This document shows positions 5,567 to 13,091 of a stretch of DNA of 17,849 bases, piece by piece. The stretch is from Bacillota bacterium (GTDB taxonomy: Bacteria; Bacillota_I; Bacilli_A; Erysipelotrichales; Erysipelotrichaceae), in contig JAEWGY010000082.1 in the NCBI GenBank assembly GCA_023388035.1, positions 1 to 17,849 on the forward strand. The letters are read 5' to 3'. How positions within the stretch are numbered: the first letter of the stretch is position 1; each line of letters opens with the position of its first letter. The position numbers were made by a program, and so were the translations under genes. The notes below the pieces were generated by a model, which ran no database searches, was not told where the DNA came from, and saw only the letters and a program-made list of their open reading frames with translations.

Positions 5567-6255
5567 TAACTTTAGAAATATCAAAAGAAATACCTACAAT
5601 GATTATTATTACTATCTTAATCATTGCTGCTATTTATTATTTAGGATCAAAGATAAAGAAGGCTAATCCTTATCAGGAATTAAGTTTAAGTTCTACTATC
5701 AGTATTTTGATAGTTGATGGTTTTGATAAGTTAGTTGCGAAAACGATGGATGAAAAAGCAGTTAAAAATTTCGGCCCTTATATCGCAACGATTGCTTTCT
5801 ATATTCTATGCTCAAATCTATCAGGTTTATTCGGACTTAACGCGCCTACTGCTAATCTATCAAACACCTTAGCATTAGCGATCATAACCTGGGTTTTAAT
5901 TGAGTTTACTTCGTTAAAATACAACGGTTTAAAATCATATATTAAGTCATTATTTGAACCTTTCTTTGTCTTTTTTATACCTAATTTATTATCAAAATTT
6001 GCACCCCTTATTTCAATGAGTATTCGTTTATTTGGTAATATTTTATCGGGTTCAACAATAATGGCGATGCTTTATCTAGCAACTAATATGTTATCTGAAC
6101 TTATTTTAAAATTTATTAATTTAAATTTTAGTTTTAACTTTGTTGCTTTAATAATAACGCCCATTTTACATTTATATTTTGATATTTTCTCAGGTTTTAT
6201 CCAAACAATGGTTTTTGTTTACCTAACCATGATACTTATACAAAAAGAAAAATAG
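5563..6255 (+). CDS. atpB: F1Fo ATP synthase subunit a
   Basis: Subunit a contains the two half-channels that carry H+ or Na+ to the c-ring. The 230-residue protein has five or six membrane helices. The key segment MSIRLFGNILSGSTIM holds the essential stator arginine (R155), which faces the ion-binding Glu of subunit c. The last helices (ALIITPILHLYFDIFSGFIQ in part, FVYLTMILI) match the conserved C-terminus with Gln in FIQTMVF. The start ATG overlaps the previous stop (ATGA). The ribosome binding site is weak (GGAAA further up). The N-terminus is a few residues shorter than in Bacillus. Stop TAG sits in the ribosome binding site of atpE. Confidence 0.95.
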   Translation: MITLEISKEIPTMIIITILIIAAIYYLGSKIKKANPYQELSLSSTISILIVDGFDKLVAKTMDEKAVKNFGPYIATIAFYILCSNLSGLFGLNAPTANLSNTLALAIITWVLIEFTSLKYNGLKSYIKSLFEPFFVFFIPNLLSKFAPLISMSIRLFGNILSGSTIMAMLYLATNMLSELILKFINLNFSFNFVALIITPILHLYFDIFSGFIQTMVFVYLTMILIQKEK

Positions 6256-6267
6256 GAGGAATTTAAT

Positions 6268-6501
6268 ATGGATATCGGAAGAGGTTTAGTAGCTATCGGA
6301 GCTGGATTAGCAATTATGACTGGTATGTTTACTGGTCTTGGTCAAGGAATCGCTGCTGCTAAGGCGGTTGAATCAGTTAGTAAGAATCCTGAAGCTGTTT
6401 CAGAGATTCGTTCAATGTTAATATTTGGTTGTGCTCTAGCAGAAACTTGTGCTATTTATGGTATGCTTATAGCTTTTCTTTTAATTTTCGTTTTTAAGTA
6501 G
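6268..6501 (+). CDS. atpE: F1Fo ATP synthase subunit c, with Na+-type ligands
   Basis: Subunit c forms the rotating membrane ring. The 77-residue protein is a helical hairpin: helix 1 (about 6-37) with GAGLAIMTGMFTGLGQG, the polar loop KNPEA, and helix 2 (about 50-75) with the ion-carrying E59 in ALAETCAIYG. Aligned to the Na+-binding c subunit of Ilyobacter tartaricus (Q32, E65, S66, Y70), it has Q26, E59, T60 and Y64 at the matching places. Proton-type Bacillus c subunits lack this Gln and Ser/Thr. The sequence therefore predicts Na+ coupling or at least Na+ binding. Start ATG 6268 follows AGGAGG (6254-6259), the best ribosome binding site of the Fo genes, fitting the need for many copies. 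Confidence 0.96.
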   Translation: MDIGRGLVAIGAGLAIMTGMFTGLGQGIAAAKAVESVSKNPEAVSEIRSMLIFGCALAETCAIYGMLIAFLLIFVFK

Positions 6502-6508
6502 GATTAAC

Positions 6509-7015
6509 ATGCAATTAGATATTAGTAGTCAATTGTTTCCTAATCCTTTAACTTTTATCATTCAATTACTCGCAACCTTAATCATCTTTCTTTTTATGAA
6601 GAAATTTCTATTTAAACATGTAAGAAATTTTCTAAGACAAAGACAGGATATGCTTAATGCTAAGCTTAAGGAAGCTGATGATAGACTTAATGAGTCAAAA
6701 ATAGCATTAGCTAAGGCTAATGAAGAAATTCTTAAATCTAAGGAGTTAGCCGATCAAATTTTAAATAATGCTGATAAAAAAGCTAATGAATATTTAGATA
6801 ATGAAATGTTAAAGGCTAAAAAAGAAGCTGAAAAAATAATTAAGAATGCTAATAGCACGATTAATAATGAAAGAGAAATGATTTATAAGGAAGCAAGTAA
6901 TTTAGCTTTAGATATTGCGATAAGTGCAAGTAAAAAATTACTTAAAAAGAAAGAGTTAGATGATGAAGATAAGCTTTCTTTAGAACGCTTTATTAAGGAA
7001 AGTGAGTATGAATAG
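6509..7015 (+). CDS. atpF: F1Fo ATP synthase subunit b
   Basis: Subunit b is the peripheral stalk that ties subunit a to the F1 head through delta. The 168-residue protein has a single N-terminal membrane helix (about 14-34, LTFIIQLLATLIIFLFMKKF), followed by a long charged, alanine- and lysine-rich helix (35-150) typical of the b dimer, including RQRQDMLNAKLKEADDRL. Length is normal. It starts 7 bases after atpE, with AGGAT close to the ATG, and its last codons overlap atpH by 8 bases. Confidence 0.95.
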   Translation: MQLDISSQLFPNPLTFIIQLLATLIIFLFMKKFLFKHVRNFLRQRQDMLNAKLKEADDRLNESKIALAKANEEILKSKELADQILNNADKKANEYLDNEMLKAKKEAEKIIKNANSTINNEREMIYKEASNLALDIAISASKKLLKKKELDDEDKLSLERFIKESEYE

Positions 7016-7556
7016 TTATACTAGTGCTTATCTAAGTCTTTTAGAAAACCTTGATCAACATAAAGACAGTCTTGAGAAAGTTGATCATTTTTTGCATATT
7101 ATAAATGATGATTTCATTAATTTTTTAAGCTGTGAACTAATTGATATTAAGGTTCGTAAAGATTTTATAAAAGAAGTTTTAGCTGATTCATTGCTTCGCA
7201 ATTTAATATTCGTATTACTAGAGGATCATAGCATTAAAGATCTAATCAGTATTTTAGATAGTATTAAAAAAGCTTGTTTGAATCGTTTAGGTTACGAATA
7301 TCTTTATATTTACTCAGCTAAAAAATTAAGCGAGGAAAGCTTAATGAGCTATCAAAAACAATTAGAAAGTCATTTTAATAAGCAATTAATAATTGAAAAT
7401 ATAGTCGATGAAAAAATGATTGCTGGATTGGTATTTAAATATCAGAATCAGATTTTTGATGATAGTTTTAATACTAAATTAGAAAATCTTAAAAAAGATT
7501 TAAAGGAGGTACTTGATTTTGGATGCGAAAATGAAACAAATAGCCTCGATTCTTAG
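7008..7556 (+). CDS. atpH: F1Fo ATP synthase subunit delta
   Basis: Delta joins the top of the F1 alpha/beta head to subunit b. The 182-residue protein has the helical N-domain (YTSAYLSLLENLDQHKD) and the C-terminal part with IIENIVDEKMIAGLVFKYQN and FDDSFNTKLENLK, which match the end of the family. ATG 7008 is chosen over GTG 7002 because AAGGAAAG (6995-7002) lies 5 bases before it. The family normally ends near KLENLKKDL. Here the frame runs on for about 15 residues that lie over the atpA ribosome binding site and first codons (38-base overlap), so the tail is probably not under much selection. Confidence 0.92.
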   Translation: MNSYTSAYLSLLENLDQHKDSLEKVDHFLHIINDDFINFLSCELIDIKVRKDFIKEVLADSLLRNLIFVLLEDHSIKDLISILDSIKKACLNRLGYEYLYIYSAKKLSEESLMSYQKQLESHFNKQLIIENIVDEKMIAGLVFKYQNQIFDDSFNTKLENLKKDLKEVLDFGCENETNSLDS

Positions 7557-9048
7557 TAAGCGCATAAAAGATTATGATAAAGAAATAAAAGCAGATGATA
7601 TCGGTGAGATTCTAAGTGTCGGTGATGGGATTGCGATTATTTCAGGTCTTAATAAAGCTATGAGTAGTGAGCTTATTGAATTTGAAAATGGTAGTATCGG
7701 GATGGTGATGAATCTTGAGAAAGATAGTGTTGGTGCTATTATTTTAGGTGACGAAAAAAATCTTAAACAAGGTCAAAGAGTCAGAAGAACTAATCGTATT
7801 ATTGAAGTTAAGGTCGGTGATGAGCTGCTTGGTAGAGTTGTTAATGCCTTAGGAGAGGCCATTGATGGTTTAGGTGAAATTAAATCAGATAAATACTTAC
7901 CAATTGAAAGAGTTGCTCCTGGTGTAATGACTCGTAAATCAGTTCATGAATCACTTAAAACAGGGATTAAAATCATTGATGGGATGATACCTATTGGTAA
8001 GGGGCAAAGAGAACTTATTATCGGTGATAGGCAAACCGGTAAAACAGCTTTAGCTTTAGATACTATTATCAATCAAAAGGGTGAAAATGTTAAATGTGTT
8101 TATGTAGCCATTGGTCAAAAAGCTAGTTCAATAGCCCTTTTAGTTGAAAAATTAAAGGAAAAAGATGCTTTAGATTATACAACGGTAGTAGTTGCGAGTG
8201 CTAGTGATAGTGCACCAATGCAGTATATTGCACCCTATGCTGGGGTAGCGATAGCTGAATATTGGCTAAGTAAAGGTGAGGATGTCTTAATTGTTTATGA
8301 TGATCTTTCTAAACATGCAGTTGCTTATCGTTCTATTTCGCTCTTATTAAGAAGACCTCCAGGTCGTGAGGCTTATCCTGGGGATGTCTTTTATTTGCAT
8401 TCTAGATTATTAGAAAGAGCTTGTAAATTAAATGAGGAACATGGGGGTGGTTCTATTTCAGCCCTACCGATTATCGAAACGCAAGCAGGAGATATTTCAG
8501 CTTATATTCCTACTAATGTAATCTCTATTACAGATGGTCAAATTTTCTTACAAAATGAATTATTTAATGCTGGGATAAGACCTGCTGTCGATAGTGGTTT
8601 ATCAGTATCAAGGGTAGGCTCTGCCGCTCAGGAAAAAGCAGTTAAAAAAGTATCATCTTCACTTAAATTAGAATTAGCTCAATATAATGAATTATTAAGC
8701 TTTACACAGTTTGGTTCAGATCTTGATCCAGTTAGTGCGAAGATTATTAATCATGGTAAAAAATTAGTAGAACTACTCAAACAACAACAATATGCACCAT
8801 TTAAAATGGAAGAAATCTGTATTAGTATCTTCTTAGCTAAGAATGCCTATATTGATGATATTGAAATTAGTGATATTAAGGAATATGAAGCTTATATTCT
8901 GGAAGAGCTTAATAATAAGTATGCAGAAATAGTTGAAAGAATTAAAGCTACTAAGGATTTAGATAAGGAAAATGAATTAAAATTACATGAAGCAATTAAA
9001 CAGCTAAGCACGGAGTTTAAGAAAATTAAAGGTTATTCATATGAATAA
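7519..9048 (+). CDS. atpA: F1Fo ATP synthase subunit alpha
   Basis: Alpha alternates with beta in the F1 hexamer and binds ATP at non-catalytic sites. The 509-residue protein is full length: beta-barrel (about 1-95), nucleotide domain with P-loop GDRQTGKT (169-176), LLLRRPPGREAYPGDVFYLH, and helical C-domain. The start is a TTG at 7519. It lies 8 bases after a perfect AAAGGAGGT (7502-7510), and the resulting MDAKMKQIASILSKR aligns residue for residue with the Bacillus N-terminus. A TTG at 7513 is too close to the ribosome binding site and ATG 7531 too far. It is the only recognised synthase subunit with a non-ATG start. Confidence 0.97.
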   Translation: MDAKMKQIASILSKRIKDYDKEIKADDIGEILSVGDGIAIISGLNKAMSSELIEFENGSIGMVMNLEKDSVGAIILGDEKNLKQGQRVRRTNRIIEVKVGDELLGRVVNALGEAIDGLGEIKSDKYLPIERVAPGVMTRKSVHESLKTGIKIIDGMIPIGKGQRELIIGDRQTGKTALALDTIINQKGENVKCVYVAIGQKASSIALLVEKLKEKDALDYTTVVVASASDSAPMQYIAPYAGVAIAEYWLSKGEDVLIVYDDLSKHAVAYRSISLLLRRPPGREAYPGDVFYLHSRLLERACKLNEEHGGGSISALPIIETQAGDISAYIPTNVISITDGQIFLQNELFNAGIRPAVDSGLSVSRVGSAAQEKAVKKVSSSLKLELAQYNELLSFTQFGSDLDPVSAKIINHGKKLVELLKQQQYAPFKMEEICISIFLAKNAYIDDIEISDIKEYEAYILEELNNKYAEIVERIKATKDLDKENELKLHEAIKQLSTEFKKIKGYSYE

Positions 9049-9850
9049 TAATCAAATTAAGAATCGCTTGAAATCAATTAGAACTACAGCAAAGATTACT
9101 AAAGCTATGGAAATGATTGCTAGTGCTAAGCTTAATTCATACCGTAAACGCTTTGAAGCAAATAAGGATTATGCCTTATTTATTGAAGGGGTAATTAGTA
9201 AATTACTAGCTGTAAGTGATGTAGAATCGATTTATCTTAAAAAGAATCAAAGCACTAAAAGAGCATATATTATTTTTGCTTCTGATTTAGGTTTATGTGG
9301 GGCCTATAATAATAATTTATTAAAGGAAATAGAAAAATTAAATAAGGATGATCTTTTATATATAATTGGATCACGCATTGGTAAAAAGTTTAAAGGAACT
9401 AATATTAAAGAATATCATATTGATGAAATTACCATGCAAAATTTAAGTGATCTTACTGATGAATTACTTAATTTATATATTGCTGATGAAATTGCATCAA
9501 TCAGTATTCTTTATAATCGTTTTATTTCAATTCTTAAAAGTGAAACAAGTATTAAAACCTTAATTCCTTATACTGCTAGTGATAAACAAGCATATAAAAA
9601 TGTTGAATTTGAACCTGATCCTTTAACTGTTTTAAATAAATTAATACCACAATTAATGAAGGCATTAATCTATAATGCTTATCTTAGTGCTAAAAGTAGT
9701 GAAGAAGCAGCTAGGAAAAATGCGATGAATAGTGCTACTTCAAATGCGAATGAATTAGATGAAAAATTAAGTTTAATTTATAATAAGAACCGCCAAAGTG
9801 CAATTACTCAAGAAATAACCGAAATAGTTGCTGGTGCGAATGCTTTATAG
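9041..9850 (+). CDS. atpG: F1Fo ATP synthase subunit gamma
   Basis: Gamma is the central rotor shaft linking the c-ring to F1. The 269-residue protein has the conserved N-terminal helix (IKNRLKSIRTTAKITKAMEM, then IASAKL), the Rossmann-like middle with FASDLGLCGAYNNNLLK, and the C-terminal helix with ARKNAMNSATSNANE and RQSAITQEITEIVAGANAL. Length is slightly below the usual 285-290. It overlaps atpA by 8 bases. The ribosome binding site is only AAAGG at about 10 bases. Its TAG stop is part of the ribosome binding site of atpD. Confidence 0.96.
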   Translation: MNNNQIKNRLKSIRTTAKITKAMEMIASAKLNSYRKRFEANKDYALFIEGVISKLLAVSDVESIYLKKNQSTKRAYIIFASDLGLCGAYNNNLLKEIEKLNKDDLLYIIGSRIGKKFKGTNIKEYHIDEITMQNLSDLTDELLNLYIADEIASISILYNRFISILKSETSIKTLIPYTASDKQAYKNVEFEPDPLTVLNKLIPQLMKALIYNAYLSAKSSEEAARKNAMNSATSNANELDEKLSLIYNKNRQSAITQEITEIVAGANAL

Positions 9851-9858
9851 GAGGCAAG

Positions 9859-11250
9859 ATGAATAAAGGGAAAATTAGTCAAATAATCGGTCCAGTAGTT
9901 GATGTGAGCTTTAAAGATGCCAGATTACCAGATCTTAAAAATGCAATTGAAATTGATAATCAGGGTCAAAGATTAATCCTAGAAGTAGCACAACATATAG
10001 GTGATAATTTAGTTCGTTGCATCGCTATGGGATCAACTGATGGATTAGTTAGAGGAATGGATGCAATTGATTTAGAGGAAGCAATTAAAGTTCCTGTAGG
10101 TAATCAGGTATTAGGAAGAATCTTTAATGTTATTGGGGAACCGATAGATGGTAAAGAGCCTTTAGGTGAACCTAAGATCTCTATTCACCGTAAAGCTCCT
10201 GCCTTTAATAAACAAGCTACTAAAGCAGAAATATTAGAAACTGGCATTAAGGTTATTGATTTGCTTTGTCCTTATGTTAAAGGTGGTAAAATTGGTCTTT
10301 TTGGTGGAGCAGGTGTTGGTAAAACAGTTTTAATGCAAGAACTTATCCATAATATCGCAATGGAACATGGTGGTAAATCAGTAGTTGCAGGGGTAGGTGA
10401 GCGAACTCGTGAAGGTAATGATATGTATCATGAAATGAAGGAATCAGGAGTACTTGATAAAACGGTTTTGGTTTATGGTCAAATGAATGAATCTCCTGGT
10501 GCTAGAATGAGAATCGCTCTTAGTGGTCTTAGTATGGCTGAGTATTTCCGTGATCATGATCATCAAGATGTTTTATTATTCATTGATAATATTTTCCGCT
10601 TTACTCAGGCAGGAAGTGAGGTTAGTGCCCTGTTAGGTAGAATGCCATCAGCTGTAGGTTATCAACCTACTCTTGCTAGTGAAATGGGAGAACTGCAAGA
10701 ACGTATTACTTCAACTAAGGATGGCTCAATAACTTCAGTTCAAGCAATTTATGTACCTGCTGATGATTTAACTGATCCAGCTCCCGCAACTGCATTTAAT
10801 CATTTGGATGCTAAAACTGTTCTTGATCGTAATATTGCAGCCTTAGGAATTTATCCAGCTGTTAATCCTTTAGAATCAAGCTCAAGGGTTTTAGATCCCT
10901 TAGTGGTTGGCAAAAAACATTATGAAGTAGCTTCGCAAGTGGTAATGTTACTACAAAGATATAAGGAACTCCAAGATATTATTGCTATTTTAGGGATGGA
11001 TGAATTAAGTGAAGAAGATAAATTAATTGTAAATCGTGCAAGACGTGCTCGTAATTTTTTATCGCAACCATTTAATGTTGCACAAGGATTTAGTGGTATT
11101 ATGGGTAAATATGTTAGCTTAAATGATACCATTAATAGCTTTGAAAGATTACTTAGTGGAGAGTTTGATGAATATCCTGAAGCAGCATTTTTATATGTTG
11201 GGGATATTAAAGAAGTGATAGAAAAGGCTAAGAATTTAAATGCCAATTAA
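9859..11250 (+). CDS. atpD: F1Fo ATP synthase subunit beta
   Basis: Beta holds the catalytic ATP sites of F1. The 463-residue protein has the P-loop GGAGVGKT (149-156), the catalytic GERTREGNDMYHEM (Glu and Arg), the Walker B region VLLFIDNIFRFTQAGSEVSA, LGIYPAVNPLESSSRVL and the DELSEED loop (GMDELSEEDKL) that pushes on gamma. All expected active-site residues are seen. It starts 8 bases after atpG behind AGGAGG. The last 11 bases overlap atpC. This is one of the strongest calls in the window. Confidence 0.98.
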   Translation: MNKGKISQIIGPVVDVSFKDARLPDLKNAIEIDNQGQRLILEVAQHIGDNLVRCIAMGSTDGLVRGMDAIDLEEAIKVPVGNQVLGRIFNVIGEPIDGKEPLGEPKISIHRKAPAFNKQATKAEILETGIKVIDLLCPYVKGGKIGLFGGAGVGKTVLMQELIHNIAMEHGGKSVVAGVGERTREGNDMYHEMKESGVLDKTVLVYGQMNESPGARMRIALSGLSMAEYFRDHDHQDVLLFIDNIFRFTQAGSEVSALLGRMPSAVGYQPTLASEMGELQERITSTKDGSITSVQAIYVPADDLTDPAPATAFNHLDAKTVLDRNIAALGIYPAVNPLESSSRVLDPLVVGKKHYEVASQVVMLLQRYKELQDIIAILGMDELSEEDKLIVNRARRARNFLSQPFNVAQGFSGIMGKYVSLNDTINSFERLLSGEFDEYPEAAFLYVGDIKEVIEKAKNLNAN

Positions 11251-11635
11251 TGTTATTATTAAAAGCCCTGATGCTAAGTATTTTAAGACATCAGCTAGTA
11301 TCGTAAATGTTGATACGATTGATGGTAAAAGAGGAATTTTACCCGGGCATGTAGCACTTTGTTTAGTGCTTAAGATAGGAATGGTGGAAATCGAAGATCT
11401 TAATCATAAACGTTTAAAATTCAGTAATGATGAAGGTCTTTTATATGTAGAAAATAATGAAATGAAAATACTGGTTAATAGTTTTGAAGCGATTGATCAA
11501 ATCGATCTTAATAGAGCTCTAAAAGCTAAGGAGCGTGCTTTATCACGGATTGATGATTTAAAATTTGATCAAAAAAGAGTTAAATTAGCTTTAAATCGTG
11601 CTATTAATCGTATTAAAGTTAAAAATGGTGAATAA
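11240..11635 (+). CDS. atpC: F1Fo ATP synthase subunit epsilon
   Basis: Epsilon binds gamma and the c-ring and can inhibit ATP hydrolysis. The 131-residue protein has the N-terminal beta-sandwich (IKSPDAKYFK, GKRGILPGHVAL, NDEGLLYVENNEMKILVNS) and a C-terminal helical hairpin with alternating Lys/Arg (ALKAKERALSRIDDLKFDQK). In Bacillus-type epsilon the domain border has an IDxxRA motif. Here IDQIDLNRALKAKERA fits that ATP-binding area. It ends one base before miaB, with no terminator, so the synthase operon reads on. Confidence 0.93.
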   Translation: MPINVIIKSPDAKYFKTSASIVNVDTIDGKRGILPGHVALCLVLKIGMVEIEDLNHKRLKFSNDEGLLYVENNEMKILVNSFEAIDQIDLNRALKAKERALSRIDDLKFDQKRVKLALNRAINRIKVKNGE

Positions 11636-11636
11636 T

Positions 11637-13091
11637 ATGGAAAAAGTTAATAAATACGATTTACCTAGTATTTTAAGAGCTAGGTCTAGAAGAAAAGAAG
11701 TAACAAATAATTTAAGAGACGATTTCACTATTCCTGATTATATTAAAGGAATTGGTGAAGGACGTAAATACTATGTTAGAACCTATGGTTGTCAAGCTAA
11801 TGAAGCAGATAGTGAAACAATCTCAGGGATTCTTTCTTTAATGTCTTATACTAAAACAGAAGAGATGGAAGAAGCTGATGTTATATTATTAAATACCTGT
11901 GCTATTAGAAAAAATGCTGAAGATAAGGTGTTAGGGGTAATTGGTAATCTTAAGCATCTTAAACGCGCAAATCCTGATTTAATTATCGGTGTATGTGGTT
12001 GTATGGCACAAGAGGAGGAGATGGTAAAATTAATTCTAGCTAAATATCCACAAGTAGATTTAATTTTTGGTACTCATAATATTTATAATTTACCTAAACT
12101 ATTACATGATGCAACGCTATCTAAAGAAAAGGTGGTAGAAGTCTTTTCTAAGGAAGGGGATATTATTGAAAATCTGCCTGCTAAAAGATTTTCAAATCAT
12201 AAGGCTTGGGTTAATATTATGTACGGCTGTGATAAATTCTGTACCTATTGCATTGTGCCTTATACTAGAGGTAAAGAGCGTTCACGCTTTTTAGAAGATA
12301 TTATTAATGAAATTAAGGAATTGATTAGTGAAGGATATAAAGAAGTTACCCTTTTAGGTCAAAATGTAAATGCTTATGGTAAGGATCTTAATTTAGGTTA
12401 TGATTTTGCGAAATTACTTAGAGAAGTTGCAAAGACTGGTATTAAACGCATTCGTTTTATGACATCACATCCTTGGAATTTTAATGATGCAATGATTGAA
12501 GCAATACGTGATAATGAAAATATCATGCCTTTTATTCATCTGCCTTTACAATCTGGTAGTAATGATATTTTAAGAAAGATGAATCGTAGATATACAGTTG
12601 AATCTTATAAGGATTTATTTGATCGTATCAAAAAAGAGATTCCAAGATGTGCAATTAGTACTGATATTATTGTTGGTTTTCCTAATGAATCAGATGAAGA
12701 TTTTGAGAAGACAATGGAAATGATGGAATATTGTAAATATGATAATGCTTATACCTTCATCTTCTCAAAACGCGAAGGAACACCCGCTTATCGAATGGAA
12801 GATAAAATTAGTAAGGAAGTAAAAGAAAAAAGACTCGCAAGACTTAATGAAGTAGTTAAGCTTCATGCTAATATGAATAATCAAGCTTATAAAGATCAGG
12901 TGATTGAAGTTTTAGTTGATGGTAAATCAAAACGTAATCCTAATATCTTAAGTGGTTATAGTCCAGAAAATAAACTAGTTAATTTTAGTGGTGATGCTAA
13001 AGTTGGTGATCTTGTGAAGGTTAAAATCGATAGTGTTAAGACCTGGGCTTTATATGGGTATCAATTAAAGGAGAACTATGGAGAAGCTTAG
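11637..13091 (+). CDS. miaB: tRNA-2-methylthio-N6-dimethylallyladenosine synthase MiaB
   Basis: MiaB adds a methylthio group to i6A37 of tRNAs reading UNN codons. The 484-residue protein has the three domains of the family. The UPF0004 domain carries cluster cysteines in YGCQANEADSE (C52), NTCAIRKNAED (C88) and CGCMAQ (C122). The radical-SAM domain has YGCDKFCTYCIVPYTRG (C198, C202, C205), LLGQNVNAYG and HLPLQSGSNDILRKMNRRYT. The C-terminal TRAM domain runs from about 415. ATG 11637 is chosen because GGTGA lies just upstream and the family start fits. A longer frame begins at 11598 but lies within atpC. It follows atpC by one base and overlaps the next gene by 14 bases. Confidence 0.96.
   Translation: MEKVNKYDLPSILRARSRRKEVTNNLRDDFTIPDYIKGIGEGRKYYVRTYGCQANEADSETISGILSLMSYTKTEEMEEADVILLNTCAIRKNAEDKVLGVIGNLKHLKRANPDLIIGVCGCMAQEEEMVKLILAKYPQVDLIFGTHNIYNLPKLLHDATLSKEKVVEVFSKEGDIIENLPAKRFSNHKAWVNIMYGCDKFCTYCIVPYTRGKERSRFLEDIINEIKELISEGYKEVTLLGQNVNAYGKDLNLGYDFAKLLREVAKTGIKRIRFMTSHPWNFNDAMIEAIRDNENIMPFIHLPLQSGSNDILRKMNRRYTVESYKDLFDRIKKEIPRCAISTDIIVGFPNESDEDFEKTMEMMEYCKYDNAYTFIFSKREGTPAYRMEDKISKEVKEKRLARLNEVVKLHANMNNQAYKDQVIEVLVDGKSKRNPNILSGYSPENKLVNFSGDAKVGDLVKVKIDSVKTWALYGYQLKENYGEA

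Noticed and set aside
10920..11246. Minus-strand frame opposite the end of atpD, and similar frames at 4083-4292 and 14325-14519
   Set aside because: Each lies opposite a confidently identified gene and shows no start signals or family motifs.
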